Positions 22,381-31,946 of a stretch of 64,000 bases of DNA are shown one piece after another. The translations under genes and the position numbers were made by a program. The stretch lies in assembly GCF_017776525.1 (NCBI RefSeq), contig NZ_JACVEW010000005.1, forward strand, positions 105,322-169,321, read 5' to 3'. The DNA is from Marinobacterium alkalitolerans. Its GTDB lineage: Bacteria > Pseudomonadota > Gammaproteobacteria > Pseudomonadales > Balneatricaceae. Numbering within the stretch: position 1 is the first letter of the stretch; each line of letters starts with the position of its first letter. Below the pieces are notes generated by a model. That model was not told the DNA's origin and searched no databases. It saw only the letters and a program-made list of their open reading frames with translations.

Positions 22381-23409
22381 ATGTCCGCCCCCTCAAACCC
22401 TTTGGCTCAGCTACTCTGGCTGACCCTGATAGCACTGGCTGGACTCTACGCAGCCTCCCTTCGCGCCGAGCCAGCTCATGTACTGCGCATATCAACGGAA
22501 AATACCGCCGAGCATGTTCAGACCCGTGCGATAGAGCGCTTTGCCCGCGAGCTTGAGCAGGCCAGTGACGGGCAAATTGACGTTGATTTCAACCACAGTG
22601 CGCGCCTGTTCAGGGACCGTGACGTGATTGCAGCCTTGACGACCGGCAAGGTGGAAATGGCCGTGCCGGGCATGTGGCAACTTGATCGGTACGTACCCGA
22701 CGTAGGGCTTTACATGTTACCGCTGTTTTATGGACGCTCTGCGCAGGAAAACTACCGGGTCCGTGATGGTGAGGTGGGGGCCAGTATCAGTGCCGGTATC
22801 GGTCAGGATCTGGGGCTCAAGGTCCTGGGGCGCTGGCTGGATCTCGGTCATGCACACCTCTATTTTACGGACCAGCCGGTGCAGCGCCATGAAGCCCTGG
22901 CAGGGCGACGTATTCGGATTCCCGGTGGCATAGCCAACCGGTCACGGCTGCAGGCGTTCGGTGCTGACCCCGTAATTGTCGCCTGGCCTGATCTGCCGGA
23001 TGCACTGGGGAACGGGCAGGTGACCGGCGTATTAACGACGCATGAGACGGTGCGCAGTGCCGGCTTGTGGCGCAACGGAGTTCGGTTCAGCTTTGAGGAT
23101 CGCCAGTATTTCGCCCAGTACGTTCCTCTGGTGAACGCGGATTTCTGGGCGCGCTTGCCGGATGAGCTCAAGCGGCTGATGCAGACTACCTGGGATCGAG
23201 TGGTGGATGACCAGCGCGCTGAAGCAGCCCAGGCGCAGGCTGAGGCCAAGGCTGCCTTGCTGGCAGAGGGCATTCAGATCGATACCGCCGATGCGCCTGC
23301 GTTAAAGCACTGGCGTACCGTTGCCAGACAACACGAAGACGACATGATCAGCCGGATGGGGGTTGATCCTGAGCTGGTGCGACGAGCTGAAGCAGTACTG
23401 GAACATTGA
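22381..23409 (+). CDS. TRAP-type (DctP family) periplasmic solute-binding protein
   Basis: 342 residues from the ATG at 22381 (GGAG 6 bases upstream). The signal peptide ends near AASLRA. The mature part starts HVLRISTENTAEHVQTRAIERFARELEQASDGQIDV, followed by the DctP blocks VEMAVPGMWQL, LAGRRIRIPGG and the helix linker near WRTVARQHEDDM. It would bind an organic acid in the periplasm. No TRAP permease genes adjoin it. Its stop overlaps the start of a membrane-bound cyclase (TGATG), so its main partner may be that sensor rather than a transporter; this is inference. Confidence 0.88.
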   Translation: MSAPSNPLAQLLWLTLIALAGLYAASLRAEPAHVLRISTENTAEHVQTRAIERFARELEQASDGQIDVDFNHSARLFRDRDVIAALTTGKVEMAVPGMWQLDRYVPDVGLYMLPLFYGRSAQENYRVRDGEVGASISAGIGQDLGLKVLGRWLDLGHAHLYFTDQPVQRHEALAGRRIRIPGGIANRSRLQAFGADPVIVAWPDLPDALGNGQVTGVLTTHETVRSAGLWRNGVRFSFEDRQYFAQYVPLVNADFWARLPDELKRLMQTTWDRVVDDQRAEAAQAQAEAKAALLAEGIQIDTADAPALKHWRTVARQHEDDMISRMGVDPELVRRAEAVLEH

Positions 23410-25982
23410 TGGAAACGGAAAAGCCGCGTTTTATCGCGTCAGTACAGAAAATGGGCAAGCGGGGGCACTCCGTGATCACGCTTGCACTGATATTGTTAAT
23501 GCTGGTGGCCAGCCTGTTGGCATGGGTACTCTATCGAGACTACAGGCATACGCTCGACAGCGCCGGTGAGCGTTTGCAGACTCAGCTGCGGGCCTATGCG
23601 AGCGCGGTGGATATTGCCTTCATTTCCGCCGACAGCACCCTGAGCCATGCGGTGCAGTCACTGGAGACGCGCCCGGACATTCTGGCCGAGCAACCTGCTT
23701 TCAGGCCCTTGCTGCTGCGTTCGATCATGCGATCACCTGAGCTGGCCGGTCTCAGGCTATTCGACCGATCAGGGCAGTTGCTGACCAGTGCCGGTGTCAT
23801 CGGCAGCCCGGCGCAACCGGCCCCCCCTTGGGTGCAGCAGGCGATGGACAATCGAACACGTGCGTTCATGGGCTTTATGCAGGGCTATCTGGCGTCTGCA
23901 AGGCTTGTGGTGGATGCCCGTGGCAAGGTTCAGGGTGCATTGGTTGCGACCGTAGAGCCTGAAGGAATCGAAGCCGAGCTTGAGCGCGGAGATGCCTACG
24001 GCAATCAGCATCTGTTCCTGGTGGATCAGGACAATCAGGCCCGGCAGGTAACCGGAATGGGGCTGTCCGATGATCAGTCGAAACTGAAGCAGGCGCTGGC
24101 AGGTCTGGTAGAGCTGGATGCCTTCAGGGCCTTTGGTACACGTCTGGTCGAAGGGGAGCGCTACCTGTTTGCGATACGACAGCTCGGACAGCAACCCGTG
24201 CGGGCGATTGCTGCCATCAAGCGCAGCGATGTACTGGCAAGCTGGAAGCAGCTGGCGCTGAGTGCCAGTGGCAGCCTGGGGCTACTGTCGCTGGTGGCGA
24301 TGTTTTTTCTCAAGCGCTGGCGCGACAGTCTGATCCGGGAGCGCAAAGTCGCCAATGACCTGACTCACCTGTATCAGGCCATTGAGCAGATCCCGTCACC
24401 GATCGCGATTACCGACCTCAACTGCCACATCCTCTATGTGAATGCAGCTTATGTAAGTCGCTCCGGCTGGTCTCGGGATGAGCTGTTGGGCCAGAAACCC
24501 GCCGTGCTGGCGTCGGGCCATACGCCGGAAGCGACCTATGAAGCGCTGTGGGCATCACTGGAGCGGGGCGAAGCCTGGGAAGGTGAGTTCGTTAACCGCA
24601 TGCGCAATGGCTCGGAGCGTATCGACAAAACCCTCATTACCCCGGTGCACGACATTGATGGGCGCGCTGCGCTCTATTTCGCCATTAGTTCGGATGTAAC
24701 CGAAAAGCGTGAATATGAACAGCGACTGCTGCGCTACCGCGAGATCGTCAATGCCTCTGATGAGCTGATGGCGTTGGTGAGTTCTGATTATATTCACCAG
24801 CAGGTGAATAGCGGGTATCTGCGCTATCAGGGCGCTACACGAGAGGATGTAGAAGGCTGCTCATTGAAGCAGGTCTATGGCAGCCAGCAGTTTAATGACC
24901 TGATCAAGCCGGTTCTGGATCAGTCTCTATCCGGTGAGCCCTGTATCGCTGAGGCCTGGATCGACTTTGCAGGCAAAGGGCGGCGTTTTTGCCGTATCTC
25001 CAGCAATCCGGTTCGGGGGGACGGTCACGTTGTTGAAAGCCTCGCCGTCAATCTTGCTGATCTTACAGCGCGCCGGCACTCGGAAGAGGCGCTGAGAGCC
25101 AGTGAAGCCCGCTTCAGGGCGCTGGCCGACTTTGCCCCCATTGGCATCTTCGAGTCCGATGCCTCCGGCAGGAATACCTATGCCAATCGTTATTTCGAGG
25201 AATCACTGGGCCTGAACCATGAGCAGTTGTCCGGTGAGGGCTGGGCGAGCCTGATTCACCCTGAGGACCGTGATGCCGTGTTCCAGAGCTGGATGGATGT
25301 AATTGGCGGCCAGCGCAATGCCTGGCAGTGTGATACCCGCATGATCGGGCGGGATGGAGAGGTGCGCTGGTTCCGTTGTGCGGCAAGGCGTTATGACGGC
25401 GGCGACCAGGCCGAGGCCGGTTATATCGGTATGGTTTCTGATATGACCGAACAGATTGAACACCAGCGCATTCTGGAGCAAAAAAACGAGCAGCTGGAAC
25501 GTTTGTCGATTACTGACGCTTTAACGGGTCTGACTAATCGCGGGCAAGTGGAAAAGCTGCTGAACAGCGAAGTACACCGCTACGAACGTTATGGAAACGG
25601 CTGCTCGGTCATTATGCTGGATATCGACCACTTCAAGCAGGTGAACGACACCTGTGGTCACGCGGTGGGTGATCAGGTATTGCGGCAAATAGCAGCCCTG
25701 ATGCGCGAAAATACACGGTTGTCGGACATCCCTGGCCGATGGGGCGGTGAGGAGTTCCTGATTTTGTGCCCTGAAACGGATGAAAAAGGAGCATATCAGC
25801 TGGCAGAGAATCTGCGCCAGCGGATTGAAGCCGAGCGTTTCCCGGTGATCGGTCAACGTACCTGCAGTTTTGGGGTTGCGGCCATTGAGCCGGGAGACCA
25901 GGCGCGCGAGCTGCTCAAGCGAGCGGACGACGCGCTCTACCGTGCCAAAAACAACGGTCGTAATCAGGTGGTGGCGGGTTAG
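23409..25982 (+). CDS. membrane diguanylate cyclase with dCACHE-like and three PAS domains
   Basis: 857 residues. An N-terminal helix (~22-42) is followed by a periplasmic region of about 235 residues with dCACHE character, then a second helix (~283-300). Three PAS domains (~320-440, 445-560, 570-690) lead to GGDEF (~700-855). The motif is GGEEF at 779-783, preceded by the RLSD I-site, so a feedback-regulated cyclase is expected. The ATG at 23409 shares a base with the DctP stop; a TTG one codon earlier is in frame. Coupled translation suggests the binding protein delivers ligand information to this sensor. It ends in a GGGGGTACC dyad. Confidence 0.9.
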   Translation: METEKPRFIASVQKMGKRGHSVITLALILLMLVASLLAWVLYRDYRHTLDSAGERLQTQLRAYASAVDIAFISADSTLSHAVQSLETRPDILAEQPAFRPLLLRSIMRSPELAGLRLFDRSGQLLTSAGVIGSPAQPAPPWVQQAMDNRTRAFMGFMQGYLASARLVVDARGKVQGALVATVEPEGIEAELERGDAYGNQHLFLVDQDNQARQVTGMGLSDDQSKLKQALAGLVELDAFRAFGTRLVEGERYLFAIRQLGQQPVRAIAAIKRSDVLASWKQLALSASGSLGLLSLVAMFFLKRWRDSLIRERKVANDLTHLYQAIEQIPSPIAITDLNCHILYVNAAYVSRSGWSRDELLGQKPAVLASGHTPEATYEALWASLERGEAWEGEFVNRMRNGSERIDKTLITPVHDIDGRAALYFAISSDVTEKREYEQRLLRYREIVNASDELMALVSSDYIHQQVNSGYLRYQGATREDVEGCSLKQVYGSQQFNDLIKPVLDQSLSGEPCIAEAWIDFAGKGRRFCRISSNPVRGDGHVVESLAVNLADLTARRHSEEALRASEARFRALADFAPIGIFESDASGRNTYANRYFEESLGLNHEQLSGEGWASLIHPEDRDAVFQSWMDVIGGQRNAWQCDTRMIGRDGEVRWFRCAARRYDGGDQAEAGYIGMVSDMTEQIEHQRILEQKNEQLERLSITDALTGLTNRGQVEKLLNSEVHRYERYGNGCSVIMLDIDHFKQVNDTCGHAVGDQVLRQIAALMRENTRLSDIPGRWGGEEFLILCPETDEKGAYQLAENLRQRIEAERFPVIGQRTCSFGVAAIEPGDQARELLKRADDALYRAKNNGRNQVVAG

Positions 25983-26002
25983 GGGGTACCTGAGGTACCC
26001 CC
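25982..26002. terminator. hairpin between convergent PAS-GGDEF gene and leuA
   Basis: GGGGGTACC and GGTACCCCC form a perfect 9-bp stem with a TGA loop. There is no T-run on either side, but its place between convergent stops supports a 3'-end role. Confidence 0.5.
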
Positions 26003-26014
26003 GACCAGAAGTGG

Positions 26015-27712
26015 TTAAGCCTGTTGGCGGGCGGCTGAGTCTGTCAGCTGTGTCGCCTGTCCGGAGCGGTTCAGACCTGAAACCACGGCCTTGAGCGAGG
26101 CGCTGACGGTATCCGCGTCGACGGCCATGCCGCTGACACGCTGTCCGTCCACGTTGAGCTGTACGTAGGCGGCTGCGGCCACGTCAGACCCTTCACCCAT
26201 GGCGTGTTCGGCATAGTCCACCACATGGATGGCGAGACCTGTCCGGGTTTGCCAGGCATTGATGAAAGCGGCCATGGCCCCTTTGCCCTTGCCCGCAATG
26301 GACAAGGATTCACCCTCAACCTGAATATCTGCAGACAGGGTTTCATTGTCACCGCTGCGCTCGATGCGGTAGCCCTCCAGGCTGACCGGGCTGGTGTCCT
26401 GCACAAAGTGCTTGATCAGCAGGTCGTGAATCACCTGGCTGTCCAGCTCGCCGCCCTGTTCCTCGGATTTCTTCTGGACCAGTGGCGCCAGTTCAAGCTG
26501 CAGCCAGCGCGGAATGCTGATGCCAAAGTCACGCTCCAGCAGGAAAGTCATGCCCCCCTTGCCGGATTGGCTGTTCACCCGAATGACCGCCTGGTAGTCG
26601 CGTCCCAGATCCGCCGGGTCGATCGGCAGATAGGCAACCTGCCAAGGCTCGTCTTCATGCTGCTGCTTCAGTGACTTGCGAATGGCATCCTGATGGCTGC
26701 CGGAGAAAGCGGTATACACCAACTCTCCAATCCAGGGGTGACGGGGGTGAATCGGCAGGCCGGTACACTCGGTGCAGGTCTGGATGATTTCATCCGGGTT
26801 GGAAAGATCCAGCTGGGGATCGACGCCCTGACTGTACAGGTTGATCGCCAGGGTGACGATATCCATGTTCCCGGTACGCTCGCCATTGCCCAGCAGCGTG
26901 CCCTCAACCCGGTCGGCACCGGCCATCAGGGCCAGCTCGGCAGACGCAACAGCGCCGCCACGGTCGTTGTGGGTGTGCACGGAGATGATGGCACTGTCAC
27001 GGTTGTTCAGGTGCTGACAAAAGTATTCCACCTGGTCCGCAAAATGGTTGGGCGGGCCTACTTCCACAGTGGTGGGAAGGTTGAGAATGCAGCGTTTCTC
27101 GGGCGTTGGCTGCCAGACGGCCATCACGGCATCGCAGACTTCAACCGCGTAATCCACCTCGGTGCTGGTGAAGCTTTCCGGGGAATACTGGAAGGTCCAG
27201 TCGGTGTCCGGATACTTTTCAGCGTATTCCTTGACCCAGCCAGCGCCCTGAACGGCGATCGACTTGATCGCGTCCCGATCCATGCCGAACACACGTTCAC
27301 GCTGAATACGTGAGGTCGAATTATAAACGTGGACGACAGCCTGTTTGACGCCCTTGAGCGCTTCAAATGTCTTGGCAATCAGCTCTTCTCGCGCCTGAAC
27401 CAGTACCTGTACGCGCACGTCGTCCGGGATCTGGTTTTCTTCGATCAGCCAGCGGGTAAAGTCATAGTCGGGCTGACTGGCAGACGGGAAGCCGATTTCG
27501 ATCTCCTTGATGCCGAGCTTGACCAGCAAGTGCCAGAGGCGCTGCTTCTGGGCCACGTTCATGGGCTCCAGCAGGGCCTGATTACCATCACGCAGGTCAA
27601 CGCTGGCCCAGATCGGAGCCTCGGTTACCCGGCGATCAGGCCAGGTGCGGGTAAAGCCGGTAACGGGTTCAACCGGCTGATACTTGCGATGGTTGAAGTG
27701 GGCACTTGCCAT
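26015..27712 (-). CDS. leuA: 2-isopropylmalate synthase (LeuA type 2)
   Basis: 565 residues. It has the N-terminal [17 protein letters not shown] catalytic block, [17 protein letters not shown], the metal-binding [13 protein letters not shown] and [12 protein letters not shown]-terminal LeuA dimer/regulatory domain ends with [22 protein letters not shown]. The enzyme makes 2-isopropylmalate from acetyl-CoA and 2-oxoisovalerate, the first step of leucine synthesis, and is normally inhibited by leucine. The start at 27712 has GGAGAG about 7 bases upstream; the earlier ATG at 27727 contains that ribosome site and is rejected. It is divergent from an Lrp-type regulator. Confidence 0.95.
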   Translation of the reverse strand: MASAHFNHRKYQPVEPVTGFTRTWPDRRVTEAPIWASVDLRDGNQALLEPMNVAQKQRLWHLLVKLGIKEIEIGFPSASQPDYDFTRWLIEENQIPDDVRVQVLVQAREELIAKTFEALKGVKQAVVHVYNSTSRIQRERVFGMDRDAIKSIAVQGAGWVKEYAEKYPDTDWTFQYSPESFTSTEVDYAVEVCDAVMAVWQPTPEKRCILNLPTTVEVGPPNHFADQVEYFCQHLNNRDSAIISVHTHNDRGGAVASAELALMAGADRVEGTLLGNGERTGNMDIVTLAINLYSQGVDPQLDLSNPDEIIQTCTECTGLPIHPRHPWIGELVYTAFSGSHQDAIRKSLKQQHEDEPWQVAYLPIDPADLGRDYQAVIRVNSQSGKGGMTFLLERDFGISIPRWLQLELAPLVQKKSEEQGGELDSQVIHDLLIKHFVQDTSPVSLEGYRIERSGDNETLSADIQVEGESLSIAGKGKGAMAAFINAWQTRTGLAIHVVDYAEHAMGEGSDVAAAAYVQLNVDGQRVSGMAVDADTVSASLKAVVSGLNRSGQATQLTDSAARQQA

Positions 27713-27779
27713 GGTGTTGCTCTCCATTGTTGTGGGGGGCCGCCGGGTCTGACCCTGGGTAAGGGTTGTTACCGTCGCT

Positions 27780-27800
27780 GGCTGCCTGGGTAAGGCAGCC
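27780..27800 (-). promoter_or_regulatory. hairpin in leuA leader
   Basis: GGCTGCC and GGCAGCC pair around a 7-base loop within the presumed 5' untranslated region of leuA. I see no Leu-codon leader peptide and no T-run, so classical attenuation is not supported. Confidence 0.3.
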
Positions 27801-27900
27801 TGACGTCACCAGCAGGCCTTAACCTTTACGATGGGGATATGGTAGGGCAAAAAGCCGGGCGCAGGATTGCGAAGTTGCCTCGATTTTGTGTTATCTTGGC

Positions 27901-27924
27901 AATTTAAATCAATATATTTAAATT
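27901..27924. promoter_or_regulatory. AT-rich palindrome between leuA and the Lrp-type regulator
   Basis: AATTTAAAT and ATTTAAATT are perfect inverted repeats separated by CAATAT, 12 bases before the regulator start. Its position and AT-rich symmetry suit an Lrp/AsnC binding site controlling the regulator itself and possibly leuA. The assignment is inference. Confidence 0.45.
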
Positions 27925-27936
27925 TGGTGAAATAAA

Positions 27937-28416
27937 ATGCCAAGCAGGTCGGAAAGAGTGGCACTGGATCGCTATGATTACGCCATTCTGGATATTCTGC
28001 AGCGCCAAGGGCGGATCAGTAACCAGGAACTGGCCGACCGTATCGGCCTCTCGCCATCGCCCTGCCTGAGGCGGGTCAAGGCACTTGAAGAAAATGGCCT
28101 GATTACCGGGTATCGAGCACTGGTCGATGCCAAGCGTCTGGGCCTGAACCTGATGGTGCTGCTGCATATCTCCATGGACCGGCATACACCGGAGCGATTT
28201 GAGAATTTTGAGCGCAAGATAGAACAGCTGCCACAGGTGCTGGAATGCCTGATCATCACCGGGCAGGATGCGGATTATCAGCTGAGGGTACTGGTCGAGG
28301 ACATGGATGCCTACCATGACCTGCTGCTGCACAAGATCACGCGCATCGAAGGGGTAACAGGCGTGCATTCAAGCTTCGTGCTGCGCCGAGTGCTGGAGCG
28401 TGGTGTCGCCTGTTGA
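27937..28416 (+). CDS. Lrp/AsnC-family transcriptional regulator
   Basis: 159 residues. The N-terminal helix-turn-helix reads LDRYDYAILDILQRQGRISNQELADRIGLSPSPCLRRVKALEENGLI, the standard Lrp signature. The C-terminal RAM domain follows (LECLIITGQDADYQLRVLVEDMDAYHDLL). Such proteins sense amino acids as octamers or dimers. It is divergent from leuA, with an AT-rich palindrome between them, so control of leucine synthesis and of itself is plausible. A 12-bp inverted repeat follows the gene. Confidence 0.88.
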   Translation: MPSRSERVALDRYDYAILDILQRQGRISNQELADRIGLSPSPCLRRVKALEENGLITGYRALVDAKRLGLNLMVLLHISMDRHTPERFENFERKIEQLPQVLECLIITGQDADYQLRVLVEDMDAYHDLLLHKITRIEGVTGVHSSFVLRRVLERGVAC

Positions 28417-28436
28417 GCGGCGGGTCTGCCACTGTT

Positions 28437-28462
28437 CAGCATAGCGGCAAGCCGCTATGCTG
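28437..28462. terminator. 12-bp perfect inverted repeat after the Lrp-type gene
   Basis: CAGCATAGCGGC and GCCGCTATGCTG are separated by AA. The stem is strong but no T-run follows. It lies between the regulator and the next gene, so a terminator or 3'-end stabiliser is likely; it could also be a repeated extragenic element. Confidence 0.5.
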
Positions 28463-28496
28463 AGGGCCATGCGCGTCCTTTGACAGGAGGTCCCTA

Positions 28497-30992
28497 GTGC
28501 CGACCCGCAAGCAGACCGCCACCGGCGGCCAGATGGGCACCTTTGCCGGGGTGTTCACCCCCAGTGTGCTGACGATTCTCGGGATTATCCTGTTCCTGCG
28601 CCTTGGCTACGTGGTGGGAGCGGCCGGGCTGGGGGTCATGCTCCTGATCCTGGTGTGTGCCAACCTGATCTCGGTTCTTACCAGCCTGTCCCTGTCCGCC
28701 GTAGCCACCAACCTGCATGTTAAAAAGGGCGGTGACTACTACCTCATTTCCCGTACCCTGGGGCAAGAATTCGGCGGCGCAATCGGCGTTGTACTCTTTC
28801 TCGCGCAATCCGTTTCGGTCGGATTTTACTGCATCGGTTTTGCGGAGGTACTCACGTCGATGCTGCCCTCGGGGGCGGACGGCGCAGAGCCGCTTGTTGC
28901 TGCCATTGCGGTTGCGGCACTGTTCGGCTTTGCCTGGCTGGGGGCGGACTGGGCCACCCGCTTTCAGTACATCATCATGGTGGTGCTGGCACTGGCGCTG
29001 GTGTCCTTTTTCTGGGGTGGCGTACAGCGCTTTGATGCCGAGCTGATTGCCCGCAACTGGTCACCACCGGTCGACGTGGATTTCTGGCTGTTGTTCGCGA
29101 TCTTCTTTCCTGCGGTCACCGGTTTTACCCAGGGGGTGAGCATGTCGGGCGACCTGCGTGATCCGGGGCGCAGCATCCCGCACGGGACACTCAGTGCCGT
29201 CGGCTTGTCGATACTGGTCTATCTGGCGGCAGCGGTTGTGTTTGCAGGTGCCTTGCCTGCAGAAGTACTCAGGGCCGATTATACGGCCATGCAGCAGGTG
29301 GCTGACTGGGCTCCGCTTATCATTGCTGGCGTGCTGGCAGCCACGCTGTCCTCGGCCATGGCCTCCTTCATGGGGGCGCCGAGAATCCTGCAGTCCATCG
29401 CTCAGGACCGTCTGTTCACGGTGCTCATACCCTTTGCCAAAGGCACCGGTCCCCAGGAGAATCCTCGCCGCGCGCTGGTGCTGGCAGCGGCTGTGGCGAT
29501 GCTGACGGTCGGGTTGGGTGAGCTGGATCTGGTCGCACCCGTCGTGTCCATGTGTTTTCTGATCTCCTACGGGCTGATCAATTATGCCACCTGGTTTGAA
29601 GCGCGTGCGGCGAGCCCATTTTTTCGACCGGCGTTTCGTTTCTTTCACCCCAAACTGAGCCTGGCGGGTGCACTCTGTTGTCTGGTGGCCATGCTGGCGA
29701 TTGATCCGGTTGCCGGTGCAGTGGCCTTGGGCGTGCTGGCGCTGATTTACCGTTACCTGAAAGCCAAGGCGCCTCTGCCACGTTGGGCCGATGGCCGCCG
29801 CGCCTATCATACCCGCCGCATCCGTCAGCACCTGCTGGCGATGCACGATGCCGCCGAAAGCCCGCGTGACTGGCGCCCCAATATCCTGTTGTTTTCCGAC
29901 AGCAGTCATCGTCGTCAGCCCTTGTTGAAACTGGCCGCCTCACTGGAGGGCAGGAGTGGTTTCGTGACCGCGGTGAAACTGTTGCAGGGGCAGGGGCTAC
30001 GCTTGCGACACGCGCGTGAAGACGCCGAACAGATGCTGGCCGCTGATATCCGGGAGGCGGGTGTAGACGCCTGGGCGCGAGTGTTGACCGTACAGGATTT
30101 TGATACCGGCCTGAGGGCCCTGTTACAGGGGGCCGGGATCGGGCCACTGAAGCCCAATCTGGTACTGCTGAACTGGCTTGAGCATCACCGGCCGCAATCG
30201 GTGGAAGAAACAGCGACACGGGTGTTTGCCCAGCGCCTCTGGACCGCTTTCCATGAAGAGTGCAGTTTGTTGATCTTCAATGGTGATCAGGAGCAGTGGG
30301 CACGGCTGGAAGAGGTGGAACCGGAGCAAAGGCGCATTGACCTCTGGTGGTGGGATGATGCGTCCAGTCATCTGATGTTGATGTTGGGTCATCTGATGTT
30401 GCGCACGCCGGAATGGTCCGGTGCGCGGCTGCGTATTCTGGTGGCCGCTTCCACCGAGGACGGACTCGAGACACCGGAGACAGTGCAGCATTTTGTGGAA
30501 CAGGTGCGCATTGAAGCGGAAGCAGTGATGATCGATCACAGTGATGCCGGTGCGGCGGTGCGTTATTCCAGTGACGCTTCGCTGGTGTTGCTGCCTTTCC
30601 GGTTGCACCGTGACACCCTGCTGGATCGCTACGGTCAGCCACTGGAGTCGGCGCTGTCACCGCTTGGCCTGTCACTGGCGGTGATGGCCAGTGAAGACCT
30701 CGACCTGGAAGCTGAACCGGAAGAGGGAGAGGCAGCCGAGCGGGCCCGGGCTCTGGATGCCTGGGTGGATGCCGCCAGACTGGTCGAACTGACAGCCGAT
30801 GATCTGGCGCAGGCCGAGGCGGCGCTGGCGGCTGACGCGGATGCGTCTGATCAGATTGATGAACTTGAACAGCGGGTTACACAGGCGCGCCGCCGTGCAC
30901 TCAAGGCCCGGGCCCGCGCCGAGAGCGCATGCCAGGCGGCGCAGCAGGCGGGCGTGCCAGCCGAGCTGCTTGGTGCCGATCACCAGGCCTGA
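28497..30992 (+). CDS. APC/SLC12-like transporter with long cytoplasmic C-terminus
   Basis: 831 residues starting at GTG with a strong AGGAGG site. The first ~445 residues contain about 11-12 membrane helices. The conserved opening MGTFAGVFTPSVLTILGIILFLRLGYVVG resembles cation-chloride cotransporters of the SLC12 type, and KKGGDYYLISRTLGQEFGGAIG follows. The remaining ~385 residues are soluble and resemble the C-terminal domain of that family, ending in an Ala/Arg-rich helix. Transport of cations with chloride, or of amino acids, is possible; substrate is not shown. Its 3' end overlaps the convergent LysR gene by 13 bases. Confidence 0.82.
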   Translation: MPTRKQTATGGQMGTFAGVFTPSVLTILGIILFLRLGYVVGAAGLGVMLLILVCANLISVLTSLSLSAVATNLHVKKGGDYYLISRTLGQEFGGAIGVVLFLAQSVSVGFYCIGFAEVLTSMLPSGADGAEPLVAAIAVAALFGFAWLGADWATRFQYIIMVVLALALVSFFWGGVQRFDAELIARNWSPPVDVDFWLLFAIFFPAVTGFTQGVSMSGDLRDPGRSIPHGTLSAVGLSILVYLAAAVVFAGALPAEVLRADYTAMQQVADWAPLIIAGVLAATLSSAMASFMGAPRILQSIAQDRLFTVLIPFAKGTGPQENPRRALVLAAAVAMLTVGLGELDLVAPVVSMCFLISYGLINYATWFEARAASPFFRPAFRFFHPKLSLAGALCCLVAMLAIDPVAGAVALGVLALIYRYLKAKAPLPRWADGRRAYHTRRIRQHLLAMHDAAESPRDWRPNILLFSDSSHRRQPLLKLAASLEGRSGFVTAVKLLQGQGLRLRHAREDAEQMLAADIREAGVDAWARVLTVQDFDTGLRALLQGAGIGPLKPNLVLLNWLEHHRPQSVEETATRVFAQRLWTAFHEECSLLIFNGDQEQWARLEEVEPEQRRIDLWWWDDASSHLMLMLGHLMLRTPEWSGARLRILVAASTEDGLETPETVQHFVEQVRIEAEAVMIDHSDAGAAVRYSSDASLVLLPFRLHRDTLLDRYGQPLESALSPLGLSLAVMASEDLDLEAEPEEGEAAERARALDAWVDAARLVELTADDLAQAEAALAADADASDQIDELEQRVTQARRRALKARARAESACQAAQQAGVPAELLGADHQA

Positions 30993-31840
30993 AGCGGCTC
31001 GTGCCGAATCAACTGTGCCAGTTGTGAGGCACCCGCCACCTGCGTCCGGTGGCGCAATTCAATGTAAACGGGGGGCAGTTCGGGCAGCCCGAGCCGGGAC
31101 CCGATATTGTCCAGCCCCTCAGTCAGAGCGCCCTGCGCACGCACGGTCACACCCAGTTCAGCACGGACGGCCGCCATAAGACTGGTAAAACTGGTGGTGG
31201 AATACACGGTACGCCAACTGATATCGGTGTGGTCCAGCGCGTGCAGCGTGGCCTCCCGAAACAGGCATGGATCATTCAGCAGCACCAGCGGCAGAGGGCG
31301 ATTTTTCGACCACTGGTATCCCGGAGGGCCTATCCAGACCAGAGGTTCGTAGCCCAGCAGCTCCCCTTTGACCTGGCTGCGGTCACGCCTGAGGATCAGT
31401 GCCAGATCGTATTGGTCATTGTCATAGTCTTCACAGAGGCTGTTGCTGTAATCCGTCTGCACATTGAGCCGGATGCCCGGATTGTGCCGTTTGAAGCGGG
31501 CCAGAATCGACGGCAGCATGCTTTCCGTCAGTGACAGGGATACGCCGATGCGCAGCTCACCCACGGCGCTTTGTTCCGTTATGGCTGCCAGTGCATCTTC
31601 CTGCAGGCTCAACATCTGACGTGCATACCCCAGCATGGTTTCACCGGTACTGGTCAGTATCCGTTTACGCCCCTGTGTTTGAAACAGGTCCACGTCCAGC
31701 TCCTGCTCCAGGCGGCGGATATGCTGGCTAACGGTAGACTGTGTCTTGTGCAGGCGGTCGGCTGCACGGATAAAGCCGCCTTCGTCCACGACCGTCACGA
31801 AGGTTCGCAGCAACTCGGTACTGATGTTGGGGTAAGGCAT
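30980..31840 (-). CDS. LysR-family regulator (LrhA-like subgroup)
   Basis: About 286 residues from Met MPYPNISTELLRTFVTVVDEGGF. The winged helix region reads FIRAADRLHKTQSTVSQHIRRLEQELDVDLFQTQGRKRILTSTGE, followed by the periplasmic-binding-like effector domain. A GTG 39 bases upstream (31879) is also in frame, but the extra residues do not look like LysR. No clear ribosome site precedes either start. It is divergent from a small basic ORF. The target and effector are unknown. Confidence 0.85.
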   Translation of the reverse strand: MPYPNISTELLRTFVTVVDEGGFIRAADRLHKTQSTVSQHIRRLEQELDVDLFQTQGRKRILTSTGETMLGYARQMLSLQEDALAAITEQSAVGELRIGVSLSLTESMLPSILARFKRHNPGIRLNVQTDYSNSLCEDYDNDQYDLALILRRDRSQVKGELLGYEPLVWIGPPGYQWSKNRPLPLVLLNDPCLFREATLHALDHTDISWRTVYSTTSFTSLMAAVRAELGVTVRAQGALTEGLDNIGSRLGLPELPPVYIELRHRTQVAGASQLAQLIRHEPLQAW

Positions 31841-31946
31841 AGAGTACAACCAATCGCATACCGTGATCGAAATGATCACAATTAATCGTTATTCATAATA
31901 CAAAGCGGGCTCTATGCTGTCATCAAGAGGATCAGGGAGTGAAATG

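Noticed and set aside
26015..27936. leuA attenuator with leucine leader peptide
   Set aside because: No short frame with a Leu-codon run and no terminator with T-run was found in the leader; only a single GC hairpin is present.
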